Assembly (NCBI RefSeq): GCF_031143425.1
Contig: NC_090450.1
Location: 171,043,272-171,107,271, forward strand
Origin: Pleurodeles waltl
Taxonomy: Eukaryota > Chordata > Amphibia > Caudata > Salamandridae
Reading direction: 5' to 3'
Length of the DNA: 64,000 bases
Shown here piece by piece: positions 37,414 to 47,400 of the stretch; the stretch's first letter is position 1, and each line of letters starts with the position of its first letter. Made by a program: the position numbers and the translations under genes. A model generated the notes under the pieces. It searched no databases. It was given only the letters and a program-made list of their open reading frames with translations, and was not told where the DNA came from.

Positions 37414-38830
37414 CTTCATCACCATCAACCGGAATGGATATACCAAATACAGAACGTGCAATTGTGTTCATTGGAGTTGTTACTGGGAGGTGAAGAGGAT
37501 TTGCTAGTGTGTCTAACATGGGAGCCTTCGTGAAAGGTTTATGTTCTGCAATCAAAGATTGTGGCGGCTGAGGTAGAGGCTCAGATTTTCTTCTGTCGTC
37601 TATATGGGCAAAGGATTGAGTCTGAAGGGGACCATGGTTTGACTGTTGATGATTTGAATGTACATGGTGCTCTGGAAGCCCAAGGGGGTGGACGAGGCTA
37701 GCACTGCGAGTTACAGTCGTTTGGCCGCTCTGCTGCGACTGGACTACAATAATTGAGGCATTTGGCATAGTGACAGGAGGGGCACAAGTCGGCATAACAG
37801 GCACACTCGTTGCAGGGGCGCCTCCCGGCACGTTGTTAACAGTGGCAGTCGTCGTGTGTTGGCCACTTGACACACCTCCACCCAGCTGCTGCTGAGTCAC
37901 GGGTTTCTGTTGTACAAGTCCTGCAGGTGGCACTCCGGGCTGCACCACACTTCCTTCCTGTGGAATGACAGCAGGGTGGCTCTGAACACCGTGTCTGGAT
38001 CCCTGGACAGCGGTGTCACTGGCCTGTGCACACACAGGCGAGTGATTCACCTGGCCCATGGGAAGACTGGCAGCCGCAGAAGCGGGGGCATTAGATGTTG
38101 CCTGCTGGACAGGCCCCTGTTGGGGGTGGACGGTCCTGTTGTGCACGTGCTCAGTCTGAGAAGGAGGGTGAGAGGGGAGACCATGGCCTGGTGTGATCGT
38201 GGATTGAAGGTAGACAAAGGGCGAGGGTTGGCTCATTTGTGTCCCGTTTTGCCCGCTCACCTGGGGCTGCTGACCAACGAGGAAGTGCTGCTGGGCGGCC
38301 TGACCCACCCTCTCTGTCTGCAACGTGTGTGGCCCGGAGCTGTCAGCCGGAAGGTCGAAGGAGGGTCCTGCGTGGGAGATTCCCAGCCCACTGTCCCTGT
38401 CTGTAGCAGTCTCCGCGGCAGGCCCATGCCGGATGCTGTCGGTCTCCCTCTCGTAGTACTCCAAGCAGGTCCAGCGGCCGCGCCGGTAGGGCTCCCCCGA
38501 GCCGTGGTCCAGCTTGATGACCCTGAAGCGGGAGCTGGTCGGCGGGGCGGGCAGGGGATGCGAATGGGCGGTGGTGCTCGGGCTGCCCACGTTGTTCAGA
38601 GTCTCCTCCGAGGAGCTGCGTCCGGTGGGCCTGGGCTCCTCGCCCTCCTCGGGGCCGCCGTCCGCGGCGCGGGACACGTCGAAGACCTCAGAGGACACGT
38701 CCCCGGTGCGGGGATCATCAGGGTCGCCATCCAGGCTCTCGGTGTCCTCGGTGATGCTGCTGGTCGCCTGCGCCGTTGTGACGCTGGTGATCTGGAAGCA
38801 GCTCTTCTTTTTGGCCGGCATCTTGGACAT
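37410..38830 (-). CDS. TSC22D2: TSC22 domain family member 2, long first coding exon (partial CDS)
   Basis: The first 473 codons plus two bases of TSC22D2 are visible here. The protein starts MSKMPAKKKSCFQITSV, the conserved N-terminal box of long TSC22 isoforms. It continues with an acidic segment (about 27-50), the SSSEETLNN block (72-80), RFRVIKLDHGSGEPYRRGRW (101-120), a long Gln/Pro/Ser-rich disordered region, RRKSEPLP (413-420) and IPVDGDEDR at the exon end. RFRV (101-104) fits the RFxV docking motif bound by the OSR1/SPAK kinases. Long TSC22D proteins are known partners of WNK/SPAK/OSR1 and NRBP1 in osmotic and volume signalling. The start is the ATG at 38830 (GCC before it, G at -3); the frame is open 31 codons further up but has no ATG there. 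The exon ends at AG|GTATGG, and the dimerising TSC box lies in later exons outside the window. From memory the human exon encodes roughly 650 residues, so this one is short, mainly in low-complexity parts. Identity is confident; the exon end is inferred from the donor and from homology. Confidence 0.95.
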
Positions 38831-39480
38831 GGCGAGGCTCGGGCGGCTGCTGCGGTCACTGCGGGTCACGAGCGGAAGGGGCAGCGGCGGGGCCCCTCGT
38901 CCATCCCCCCGGCAGCCAATCACGCGGGCGCGCCGAGCCCTTCTCCGGGCTGAGGGCTGCGCTCGGCCGGCGACGGGACTCGCTGCTGTCGCAGATACCG
39001 GAGCTTGTCACTCTCAGGCTACGAGCAACGACTCAACTCCCGAGAGTAGGGCGAGGGAGGGCGCGCTGACACACCAACACCCCCGCGGATACAGGTTCAG
39101 AGCGCTGCGGGATCCAAGGTCCGGTCCTCTGCCCCCCGGTGCCTTAGACAGAAGGAAAGTCAAATTCAAACTGCTCGCTCCGCTCTCCGCCTGGCAAGAT
39201 GGCTAAAGACGGTGGCGCTAAGCACTGTGGGAACGCCTCCTCCAGGCGCCTGCGCACTGGTGGGTGCTGACGAGCAGCCACCGCCCCCTCAGCTCCACAA
39301 GAAAAAGCGCGATGCCGCAGTGCTCCCTGCGCGCTCTGGGGTGTCCGTGGCCGCGCGCCGAGTTCCGCTCTCTGACAGACCTCAGAACCGCGCGCGCCTG
39401 CACTTCTTCGGACATAGAGAAGGGACGAGAACTGCCCGGCGTAAACGCGGCTTCTGCACCTGAGGCACGAGCGTGTGTAC
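38180..39480 (-). promoter_or_regulatory. TSC22D2: CpG island covering TSC22D2 exon 1 and 5' UTR
   Basis: GC content and CpG density rise sharply across the 5' half of the coding exon and at least 650 bp upstream of the ATG. Motifs seen include an inverted CCAAT (GCCAATCAC, 38914-38922), an NRF1-like GCGCCTGCGCAC (39246-39257) and a YY1-like AAGATGGC (39197-39204, plus orientation). The transcription start cannot be fixed from sequence. The island is consistent with a broad housekeeping-type promoter and could support divergent transcription. Confidence 0.75.
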
Positions 39481-39837
39481 ACGTCCATTTTAGAATGACG
39501 CAGGCGTTAAAAATGTTAGTATCCTGGAAAGATTTTGATTTCAAAATACCGTTTTTTTGTATTCCCTATCAGAGAAAAAACGATTGCAGTACATTGTCAG
39601 TGTATTTATGCTTTGGTTCAAAATAGAATATATCGACAGCCTATCCTATATCGCTACGTACATTTCTATTTCTAGATGTAAAACAAATATGTTTACGTCA
39701 GTTAGCTGAAACTCTTGCCATCTCTGACTGTCCTAATTTCGAGTATTCGTTAGTCACGATGGAGAGTCAGTCCCACAAACGTGTTGAATGTTTCGTTGAC
39801 AGGAGGCGGGTCTTTGGCGTTCGTCTCTTCTTTGTAT

Positions 39838-39978
39838 CCGTGTTTCCACCCCGCCCTCCTCGACAATCAAGGAACGCCCACTGCGCAGGCCTCCGGCCGC
39901 GGAATGTGAATTGGAGCCGCGACGTCACCCCGCGGGCACGCGCAGCCAGTGGTTGCGCTGTCAAGGCTATGGCTTCTA
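39838..39978. promoter_or_regulatory. Second GC-rich promoter-like patch with CCAAT and CRE-like sites
   Basis: This 140-bp GC-rich patch is separated from the main island by about 300 bp of AT-rich DNA. It contains a GC-box-like CCCCGCCC (39849-39856), TGCGCAGGC (39883-39891), ATTGG (39910-39914, inverted CCAAT) and GACGTCA (39921-39927, CRE core). The CCAAT and CRE cores are six bases apart, a pairing common in real promoters. It lies about 1.1 kb upstream of the TSC22D2 ATG and may be the distal start region or a divergent promoter. Function is inferred from motifs alone. Confidence 0.45.
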
Positions 39979-40868
39979 ATGCAAAGCGCTGCAGGAGGGC
40001 ATCAAGCAGGATGCATCTAAATAAGCTACTCACGAGTTGGCTGGCAGTCGATGGACGTGTATAACTTTCACCCCAGATTGCGCACAAGTGATAGACCTTC
40101 CTTTGGAGGCATCTCCTATTCTGTGTATCTTCAACAAGCACTCTCTTTTTTCCTCAACTGTCTTAACGGTAACCACAAACTCTAGTCCGGAAAAAAAGAC
40201 CTCGCTTGTATTTAAATACTAAGTTATGTTTAAATTAGGCTTAATTTCTTTTAAAAAATAAGGCTCCGCCCAAAGGCATTTCAGAGACATTTTATAAAAT
40301 AAAATAATTTTATAATTTTATTGTATAAAAATATTTCATAGATTTAAAACTGGCATCAACAATGTATACTTTTCTGGACATCCCAAAACGAATGCCAACT
40401 GTTCACAGTGAGGAACGATATTGAAAGAGTAATACATGAACATTTTTGATAAGTCGGACTCGCGCAATTTTATTCTATTGGAACGGTTTGGTTTATAATA
40501 TTTAATCTAATTTGGTACATTTACTTTCGTATTCGCTTTTGTATCTTTAGTCTCAATTACATATCAGACTCTCCTGTTACAATCTAAAACGTTGCCATGT
40601 CTCAACTCCTTTCATTACTCCCCCCACAACTGTCAGTCAATCCATCCAATATGACATTTTTGTTCACGTTTGCAAATGTGTATGTTAGTTTCTTACTCAT
40701 AGCCTGTGCACGTAGTATTATTTATATTCCGTGGCAATATTTTGTAAAGTTTATCCCTAATAAACTAACTTGCTGTGGGTTTAGGCTATAGAGAACAAGA
40801 CAGCCCCCTTCCTCGAGATGCAGAGCGAGGATGCAGGGCACAATAGGAACCTAATTTACCAAGGGAAT
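39979..40868. other. AT-rich upstream flank, no gene seen
   Basis: Sequence turns AT-rich directly after the GC patch. No exon, RNA gene or named repeat is recognised. Confidence 0.5.
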
Positions 40869-41645
40869 TGTATTGTATTGTAATCGTATTTATATAGCGC
40901 TTACTACCCCTGACGAGGCGTCAAAGCGCTTTTCGATGAGTAACACGCTACTCTGGAACCCAACAAGAATTAGTGATGGATTAGTATCGTTAAATAATGA
41001 GTACAGTTTTAGTAATATTATGAGTTAATTTAAGCCGCAGATTTGAGAGTTTGTTAGTTAGATTGACTGGAGTAATGGAGGGGTGGAGGAGGAAAGAAAT
41101 CCAGAAGTGTTAATTGGGAGTATATCCTTCATTTACTCAACCCAAAGGCTTGGGATGAGTAAAGGGGGCGGAGGGGGAAGAGTATGTGGAAGGGTTAGGG
41201 AGAGCATAGTAGCAGGGTGAGATAAATGCAGGAGAATTTAGTAGGGTTGTGTGGGAGGTCACAGTAGTAGAGTGAGGTTTGGTGAGTTAAATGTGGAAGC
41301 AGAGGGAAGAGCTTAGGCAGAGATATTTAGGAGATGAAAGTGGTAGAAGGGATTTGGGATGAGTCAGAGTGAGAATGGAGCATAGTTTGATAGAGACATG
41401 ACATAAGAGTGATGAGTAGATAAGTGTGATAAGATGAGAGCAGGAATTCATAGATATCTAGTATAACAACCCACCCAGGAGCCATGCAATGATCCACGAA
41501 CATGCCAATCACAGAAACAACAAATACACATACATACATATATATATATATACACACACATGAATACACACAAATATGCACATACAATACATAATTAGAA
41601 TCATGGGTAAAAATACTTAGTCAAACAGGTTTAAACTGTGACCAT
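40869..41645 (+). mobile_element. Interspersed repeat starting with TATAGCGCTTACTACCCC module
   Basis: It opens with a short (GTATT)n-like stretch, then ATTTATATAGCGCTTACTAC, CCCTGACGAGGCGTCAAAGC and GCTTTTCGATGAG. This contains an imperfect inverted pair (AGCGCTT ... AAGCGCTTT). The following roughly 600 bp are G/A-rich on the plus strand (repeated GGGA, GAGTGA and GTAG words) and end in a TATATA/ACACAC microsatellite. AGCGCTT-type ends are common to tails of amphibian SINEs and LINEs. I judge it a dispersed repeat family of salamander type from memory; the boundaries are approximate. Confidence 0.5.
41529..41580. repeat. Compound (CATA)/(TA)/(CA) microsatellite
   Basis: Alternating purine-pyrimidine tract at the end of the preceding repeat, made of CATACATA, then TATATATATA, then ACACACACA. 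Confidence 0.9.
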
Positions 41646-41839
41646 TTGGGGTGTCTTATAACCCTCCTGAATAACACAGGTCCACTTTAATAGTAAAAAA
41701 GTGCAGTGCACTCAGGTTGATTTTCACAAATGCATGAGGGAAGAGTCAAGCAGGTGGCCGCACTGTTGGAGAGGAGAGAGTGTGGTTTGTGTGCATCCGC
41801 ATAGGGGCAGAAGTACACACACTTGTGCATTATGAGCAG

Positions 41840-42330
41840 CTCTGGCCTATGCTCGGAAAGCACCCGGGGCGAATCTAAAAATGGCACCCTCTTTAATTCT
41901 CTTAGTTATTGAAAGGAGTAGGAGGAAGGTGAGGGGTGCAAGATTCAGGGGCGTCATAAAAATAACAAGCAGACGAGGGCACCAGCAGGCTTCAGGTGTA
42001 AGCACACATTTCTCTGGGCCCCACTGGGAGACTGCCTGCTGCAGGGAGGTGGAGCGCCCCTCTGGCGGTCGCGCCCTGGGCATGGGTTCAGTTCGCACAT
42101 GCTCCAGGCCGGCCCAGAGTACAAGCCTGGGTACTGGAGCGAGCAGCAGAGACCAGCCCTGAACCGCCGCCATCTTTACTGCGCGTGAACCCCCCTGTGG
42201 GTTCCGCCAGACATGCCTCCGAGGCCCAGGCTTGCAGCCTTTTTCTAACCGGACCGATCTCCATTGAAGTGAACAAGACATCCGTAGCTGTAACACATCT
42301 CTGCACCCGGGCGCCCCCGGGGTTATACAG
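41840..42330. repeat. GC-rich block, probably part of a dispersed repeat
   Basis: A GC-rich, CpG-bearing block stands out from flanking AT-rich DNA and gives open frames on both strands (up to 188 codons minus, 41847-42413) with no recognised protein family. It includes GGGCGTCATAAAAATAAC and GGGCCCCACTGGGAGACTGC, phrases typical of repeat-family consensus text. It is treated as repeat-derived, not as a gene. Confidence 0.4.
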
Positions 42331-42621
42331 ATGAGTACAAGGACCTCACCATCACCACCACTTAGTGTCACCCTCATAAGCATTGAAAGGTTGGTCAGAG
42401 CAATGAAGATCAAGGATTCTGTCCAGATATAAATGAAGAGTTCAGCTTACTTATGTCGAATAACATCTCAGTTGAGGAACCATGATGAAAAGACGGGTTG
42501 ATAAATTCTGTTGAACTAATTTGGGTGAAGAGGGGGGCAGGTTGTTCAAGGTAAGTGGATGTGTTTTTTTGCCCTTTGATGTGCTATCAACATAGATCTT
42601 TATACATGGAAAGAGTCTCAC

Positions 42622-42854
42622 CGTTTTCTCCCAACATAACCATGATTTCGGAATCTGTGAACTCTCCACGAATTATCTCCAACTCAAAATCGCCAAGCTT
42701 TTTTTTCATAGCAGGGTATTTATACATGCACATCTTCTTGATTTCTTCTTCATTTGCTGTCTCTGCCACTTTAAAAACCAGCAAAGTTTCTCGAAACCTC
42801 AGGTTTTCAGTTGGAACATAGCCATCCAAGAAAACATTGATGCCTTCTCGTACG
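42622..42854 (-). pseudogene. ABCE1: Orphan ABCE1-like exon (233 bp) with intact splice-site dinucleotides
   Basis: The minus strand encodes [20 protein letters not shown], then [58 protein letters not shown]. This is the segment of the ribosome-recycling ATPase ABCE1 (RLI1) that leads into its second nucleotide-binding domain and the start of its Walker A. It is fully open over 77 codons. Homology stops exactly at AAC-G|GTGAG, so the GENGTGKTT Walker A is cut after the first G base of its glycine codon. On the other side homology meets ATTTAG|C. Both are splice-like, so this looks like a genomic exon copy, not a processed cDNA. About eight or nine residues differ from the near-invariant vertebrate protein ([20 protein letters not shown]), which suggests a relaxed duplicate. 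No neighbouring ABCE1 exons were found. It could be an exon of an otherwise unseen paralogue, but a pseudo-exon is more likely. Confidence 0.8.
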
Positions 42855-42860
42855 CTAAAT

Positions 42861-43128
42861 TAACACTTTTGAGTAAGTTTACTACTTCTTGGTATTTATA
42901 AACTGTGCTTTTGTAGTAATTTACACTTTTGTCTTTTTTTGTAGTAAGTCCAACACTGCCGATGGCCAACTTCTGGTAGGGCAACTCTCTCCATACAAAA
43001 TAATAGAGGTAGGGACTTACTACCTACATTTAAGTTACTACAAAAGTGCAAGTTACTACAAAAGTGTAACTTGCAACAAAAGCGCAGTTTGTGAATACCA
43101 AAAAGTAATACATTTACTCAAAAGTGTA
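42861..43128. repeat. Imperfect inverted (foldback) repeat beside the ABCE1-like exon
   Basis: The left arm (about 42863-42948: ACACTTTTGAGTAAG, TACTTCTTGGTATTTATAAA, CTGTGCTTTTGTAGTAA, TTACACTTTTGT, GTAGTAAGT) is the reverse complement, with mismatches, of the right arm (about 43015-43127: ACTTACTAC, AGTTACTACAAAAGTG, AAAAGTGTAACTTGC, GCGCAGTTTGTGAATACC, TTACTCAAAAGTGT). The spacer is about 70 bp. The right arm also contains a direct duplication of AAGTTACTACAAAAGTG. The left end lies within ten bases of the exon's acceptor-like AG. The structure suggests a MITE-like or foldback element. Confidence 0.8.
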
Positions 43129-43129
43129 C

Positions 43130-44024
43130 ATTTCTACACAAGTGCTGTTTCTATTTAGCACTGTATATTAAGTTTGGCAGTACTACTGTAGTACTACAAA
43201 ACTCACTTCCAAGTGTTGTTTGTGAACTAGGCCCTGTGGCTTTTGAGAAGGATGCAAGTATTGTCACATTTCTAGGACCAAGGAGTATATCTAATGCTTG
43301 TGAAGCTTGCAGTAGCTACAGAAGTTGCCAATCTCAGAGCAAATACACTCCAAACCAGAAAGACATGTGCTCCAGGTTTGCAACAGTGTTAAAAATCTAG
43401 ATGCGCAGAAGAAGCGCCAAAGTTGTCATTATTTACGAAAAATACACACACATTATTTTTTGATGGGCCTAAAGTTTTTTTTATCTATATATAAATCATA
43501 TAATAAATGTAATAATATCACATTAGTGCCAAAACATTGTTATGAAATTTACTCATAAAACCAAGCAGATAAAGAAAAATACAAGGAAATGCAAATTCAT
43601 ACAGAGCATATAATGACCAGTCAAACACAAAAATAAGAACTACATCAGAAATAGAGTAATACAAGTAATTATATATTATGAATATAAGTTTATGAATGAA
43701 TTACACACCCAACTGACCGCAGAAGTCTCTGACTTAATTTTAATACCCGATGGGTATCTCTGTGTGTTGTTACTTTTTTATTGTATGGTGTATTCTTCTG
43801 GGTGGAATCATGGGTTTCATGACAGTCGTTCTCGTGTTTCATGTGTGTCACTGTGAATTTAGGTGTGGCTTGGTGTGCTGTATGCAGTACTATGTTTGTG
43901 AATGCATGTTTACTAGTAATGTGCTTTTTCTGCTGTTTAGGTGTACTGAGAAAATTTGTTGAGAGCTGTAGTGTAGAGTATAGTAGATGGAACATTTTGG
44001 TATAGTGTTCTTCTGAGACACAGG
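43130..44024. other. Intergenic sequence without recognisable gene
   Basis: It is AT-rich with no supported coding region. A 101-codon minus frame (43690-43995) is Thr/His-rich and has no family match. Confidence 0.5.
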
Positions 44025-44470
44025 CTATGGAGACACATACTGGAGGGAAGATACAATTAAGGGCAACATAGATAGACTAGGACAGAAGGAGGCCCATACA
44101 AAAGAGACCCACTGAGACAGGAACATAGGAAATAATGGAGAGTGAGACAAACACACAGAAGGACACTGGGCAGACACAGAGACTGGGATACGCAGAAAGA
44201 CAGACATGGAGAGGTATGAGAAGATACAGATGTGTATACGTAGACACAGAAAGCTGAAAACAGCGAAAATTTGTCATGAGATACAGAAGACACAGATGTG
44301 GGGGAACAAACTCTTGGAGATGCAGACTTGGAAAGGCACTGACATAGACAGTGATGTGGAGGCGTAAGAGGACAATGGGCAAGCATGGACCATTGTGGGG
44401 AAAGTGCATTTTACAGGGAGACAAGGTAAGAAAGATACACAGTGAGACTTGAACACTGAGAAAGACTTAT
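44025..44470. repeat. Purine-biased degenerate minisatellite (GAGACACAGA-like)
   Basis: The plus strand is built from variants of GAGACA, GACACAGA and AGACATGGA over about 430 bp, with few pyrimidines other than C. This opens three overlapping minus frames (44025-44456) that translate to Ser/Cys/Pro/Val-rich low-complexity peptides. These are repeat artefacts. Confidence 0.65.
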
Positions 44471-47400
44471 TATGCTCATCCTGTCTAACTGGCTCCAGGC
44501 TACAGTAAACCTCACATGCATGTGGAACTTAACATAAAATATTTATAAGAAGCAGAACAATGGTGTTGTATGGCATACCATAGTGACTGTTGGTTTTAAG
44601 GGAAACTATAGGTTGGGGAGCACAATTCTGTGTAAGTATGTTGTGGAGTTTAGCTATCAACTCTAGTGTGTCTTACATTGTGCATAGCAGATTTGTGGTG
44701 CTTTATATATGTGTAATTAATGTACTACGTTCAATGTGAGGTGGTATTTGTGTGGTTTGCTGCCATTATGTGGTGTGTCCATGAGTGACTGAGAGGCTGT
44801 GTTCCTCGATTTTCTTTGGAGTTGGGGGTTGGAGTCTGATTTTGATTTTATTGATTGATTAATGTTATTTATTTGAAGGCACATTGGTCACCAAAATAGT
44901 TTCAGAACACTTAGAAACAAAAGAAAATGGCAGGAGGGAACATCAGACCAAACTGTGAAGCAAACGTCTACTAGACATGAGTGGGATTTCAGGGGTTTCT
45001 ACAAGTGTTTTGTAGGTCAGTGTTACTCTGTTGCAGTGGCAGGCTGTTCCAGGTTTTGAATTTCAGTAGACCCACTCATGCACATATTTGTCATTGCAGA
45101 GACTTTCAGAAGTAACATGCTTTTTGAGCAAAGATTACTGCGGTCAGAAGATAGGGACAAAAGCAACAGAGCAGACTTGATTGTTCTTGCATTTAAAATA
45201 CTTTATGCACAATACAAAGACATTTGCTATGTGTTTGTTTCTCTACTGGGAGCCAATGGAGGCAACTCCATGCCAGAGACTCACAATCTCATATTTTTAG
45301 AAGGTAAAACAATGCGGAATAGCAGTATTTTTGAAGATATACAGGTTTTCCCAGTGTTCTTTGTTGTTTCCAGCTAGCAGGACCTCAATTTTACTGGTTC
45401 TTTGTTGTATGTCTATTGTTGTACTGCCTCCAAGGAGCTGTGTATGTTGCCCAGTGAATCCGATGATTGATTGATTGTTCAATTGGGTAACGAATGGTGC
45501 ACCATCCGATCACATGGGGATTGCCCTGTCTATCTCCACGACAAAGAGGAGAATGACTGGACAAATTCTGGGATCGATAATTTGCTCCACATGTGGAACT
45601 GCAGTAACTTATTAGATCTTGTGATATCTATAGAAAATGGTAGTACGTTTAGCAAAAACTTAGCAAAATAGTGATCTGATCAAATCTGGGGAATAATTTC
45701 CACACCATGCTCAAACTCACTAGGACCATAAAGTAGTTCCAGCTTATGGCCTTTCAGGTGGGACCTCTCACGCACTGCCAGAGCTCCAAACAGATTACCC
45801 CCCAAATTAATGTGCAAGCGACTTGATTCAAAGCAGGTTCTCCCAGACATTAAAGTCTTCTAACACTATAAAGTTACAGTGTGAACCTGGAAAGGCAGAA
45901 GGAGATCCATGAAGGAATCCGTAAAAGATCCCACTGGGACAGAAGGACATTAGCAAAGGAAACCACTCATTACAACTACTACCTCTGATGTAATATTGAA
46001 CCATAAAACCTATGGAGCAGAGAACTCTGCCAGCAAAATGTCTCTGATGGTGTAAGTTGCTGTCACTTTAATAGCCACTACTCAGCTGCATTAATTGGGG
46101 TGTAGGCGATGCAACATGGTAAAGACATCTGGGAAAAGCCAAAGGCAAATTGCAAGCACAAAACTTGCACAAATCATCGGCATACACACCTAGCTTGCAA
46201 GTTTTCATAATGCATACGAGTAACATTTTACAAAGTATTTGTGCACTATCTTGCGAGTCTTGAGGAAGGAAGACTACCAAGAGCTTGCACAGTGTTCATT
46301 GTGCCTGGCAAAGGTAATTGTGAACACCAGTGCACATCTGCGAACTGCAAATCAATACTTCATATTTGCAAAGTCCGCTGCACTTGCAATGCAAATGGAA
46401 TGCATTTGGCACTATAGAGAATAATGCATAAAGCATAGGGCCTTATAATGAGTCCAGAGGAAAACACCAAATCTGGTGTAAATGTGTTTTTTTGTCTGAT
46501 TTAACAGAGTGGGTCCTGAACATGTATGGACCACAATTTTTCCCTAGTCACATTCTGCCTGGCAATGCATGCCAAAATATATGCGGGGAATAAGTACATC
46601 CTTCGAGTTTTGCAGCTCCAGACAAGGGAACACACGTGGTTTAACCACTCAGTAGAGCTAATGTCACATGCTGTCCCTCATTCCAACCTTTAAAACTCAG
46701 AATGGGGAGGTTATTTAGCCTTTGGTTAAAACCCCAAGGTGTGGTAACATTTTATTCCCCGAGGTGTTATTATTTTCTGATATTTCCAAGCAACCGAGGA
46801 CCTTAATTTATACCACTAATACTTTGGACCTCCTATGATTTTACACAATGTTACACATAAAATATACTGATTTGTTAATCTCTGAAAAAATAAAGGCCTA
46901 TGAAAGAGCACTTCCAAAATGAGTACGACGATGTATCTGGTTTATTTCCAACCCTGACAGCAAAAAACGTGTTTCCTTAACACTTCAATACTGAGATGTA
47001 AATCGCCTCATTTGTACTTTTAGTTAAACTTATGCATATAAAACATTTGTACATTTTATAAAGTAAGAAGTAGATGTTTTACATCCTTGTATTTTTAAGA
47101 AACCTCTTTTGTAATTTTCTCCTTTCACTCTTCAGTGTGCCACTAGAGTCGTTAGTTTCACGTTACAAAATGTTAACATTTTGCTTTCTGATAAAAATAA
47201 ACACAGCATGCAAAAGAACTAAAAACAAATAACATTAGTTTGTTCACTGTGTTTACCGTTTAATTACACTTAACAAATGACTATCCAAGACAGACCTGTG
47301 TACGGAAAGGCTACAAGAGAAAGGCAGCATTATTTTCCTGTAACTCTTCCCTTCTTTATGGTCTGTATTGACTACGCAGCACTAGAGAGGGGCTTTGGCT

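Noticed and set aside
38831..38923. In-frame N-terminal extension of TSC22D2 beyond the MSKM start
   Set aside because: It begins at a GTG rather than an ATG, and known TSC22D2 proteins start at MSKMPAKKKSC.
37910..38953. 347-codon plus-strand open frame opposite TSC22D2 exon 1
   Set aside because: It is a shadow of the GC-rich exon. It is Arg/Gly/Leu/Val-rich, has no family motif, and the minus frame has clear TSC22D2 homology.
38514..39206. 230-codon plus-strand frame over the CpG island
   Set aside because: Low-complexity Arg/Ser/Gly composition, antisense to the 5' UTR and exon. It is a by-product of high GC content.
41847..42413. 188-codon minus-strand frame in a GC-rich block
   Set aside because: No recognised domain. 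Sequence phrases suggest dispersed repeat, and other frames are equally open.
44025..44456. Overlapping Ser/Cys/Pro-rich minus-strand frames
   Set aside because: They are produced by the purine-biased GAGACACAGA-like repeat on the plus strand.
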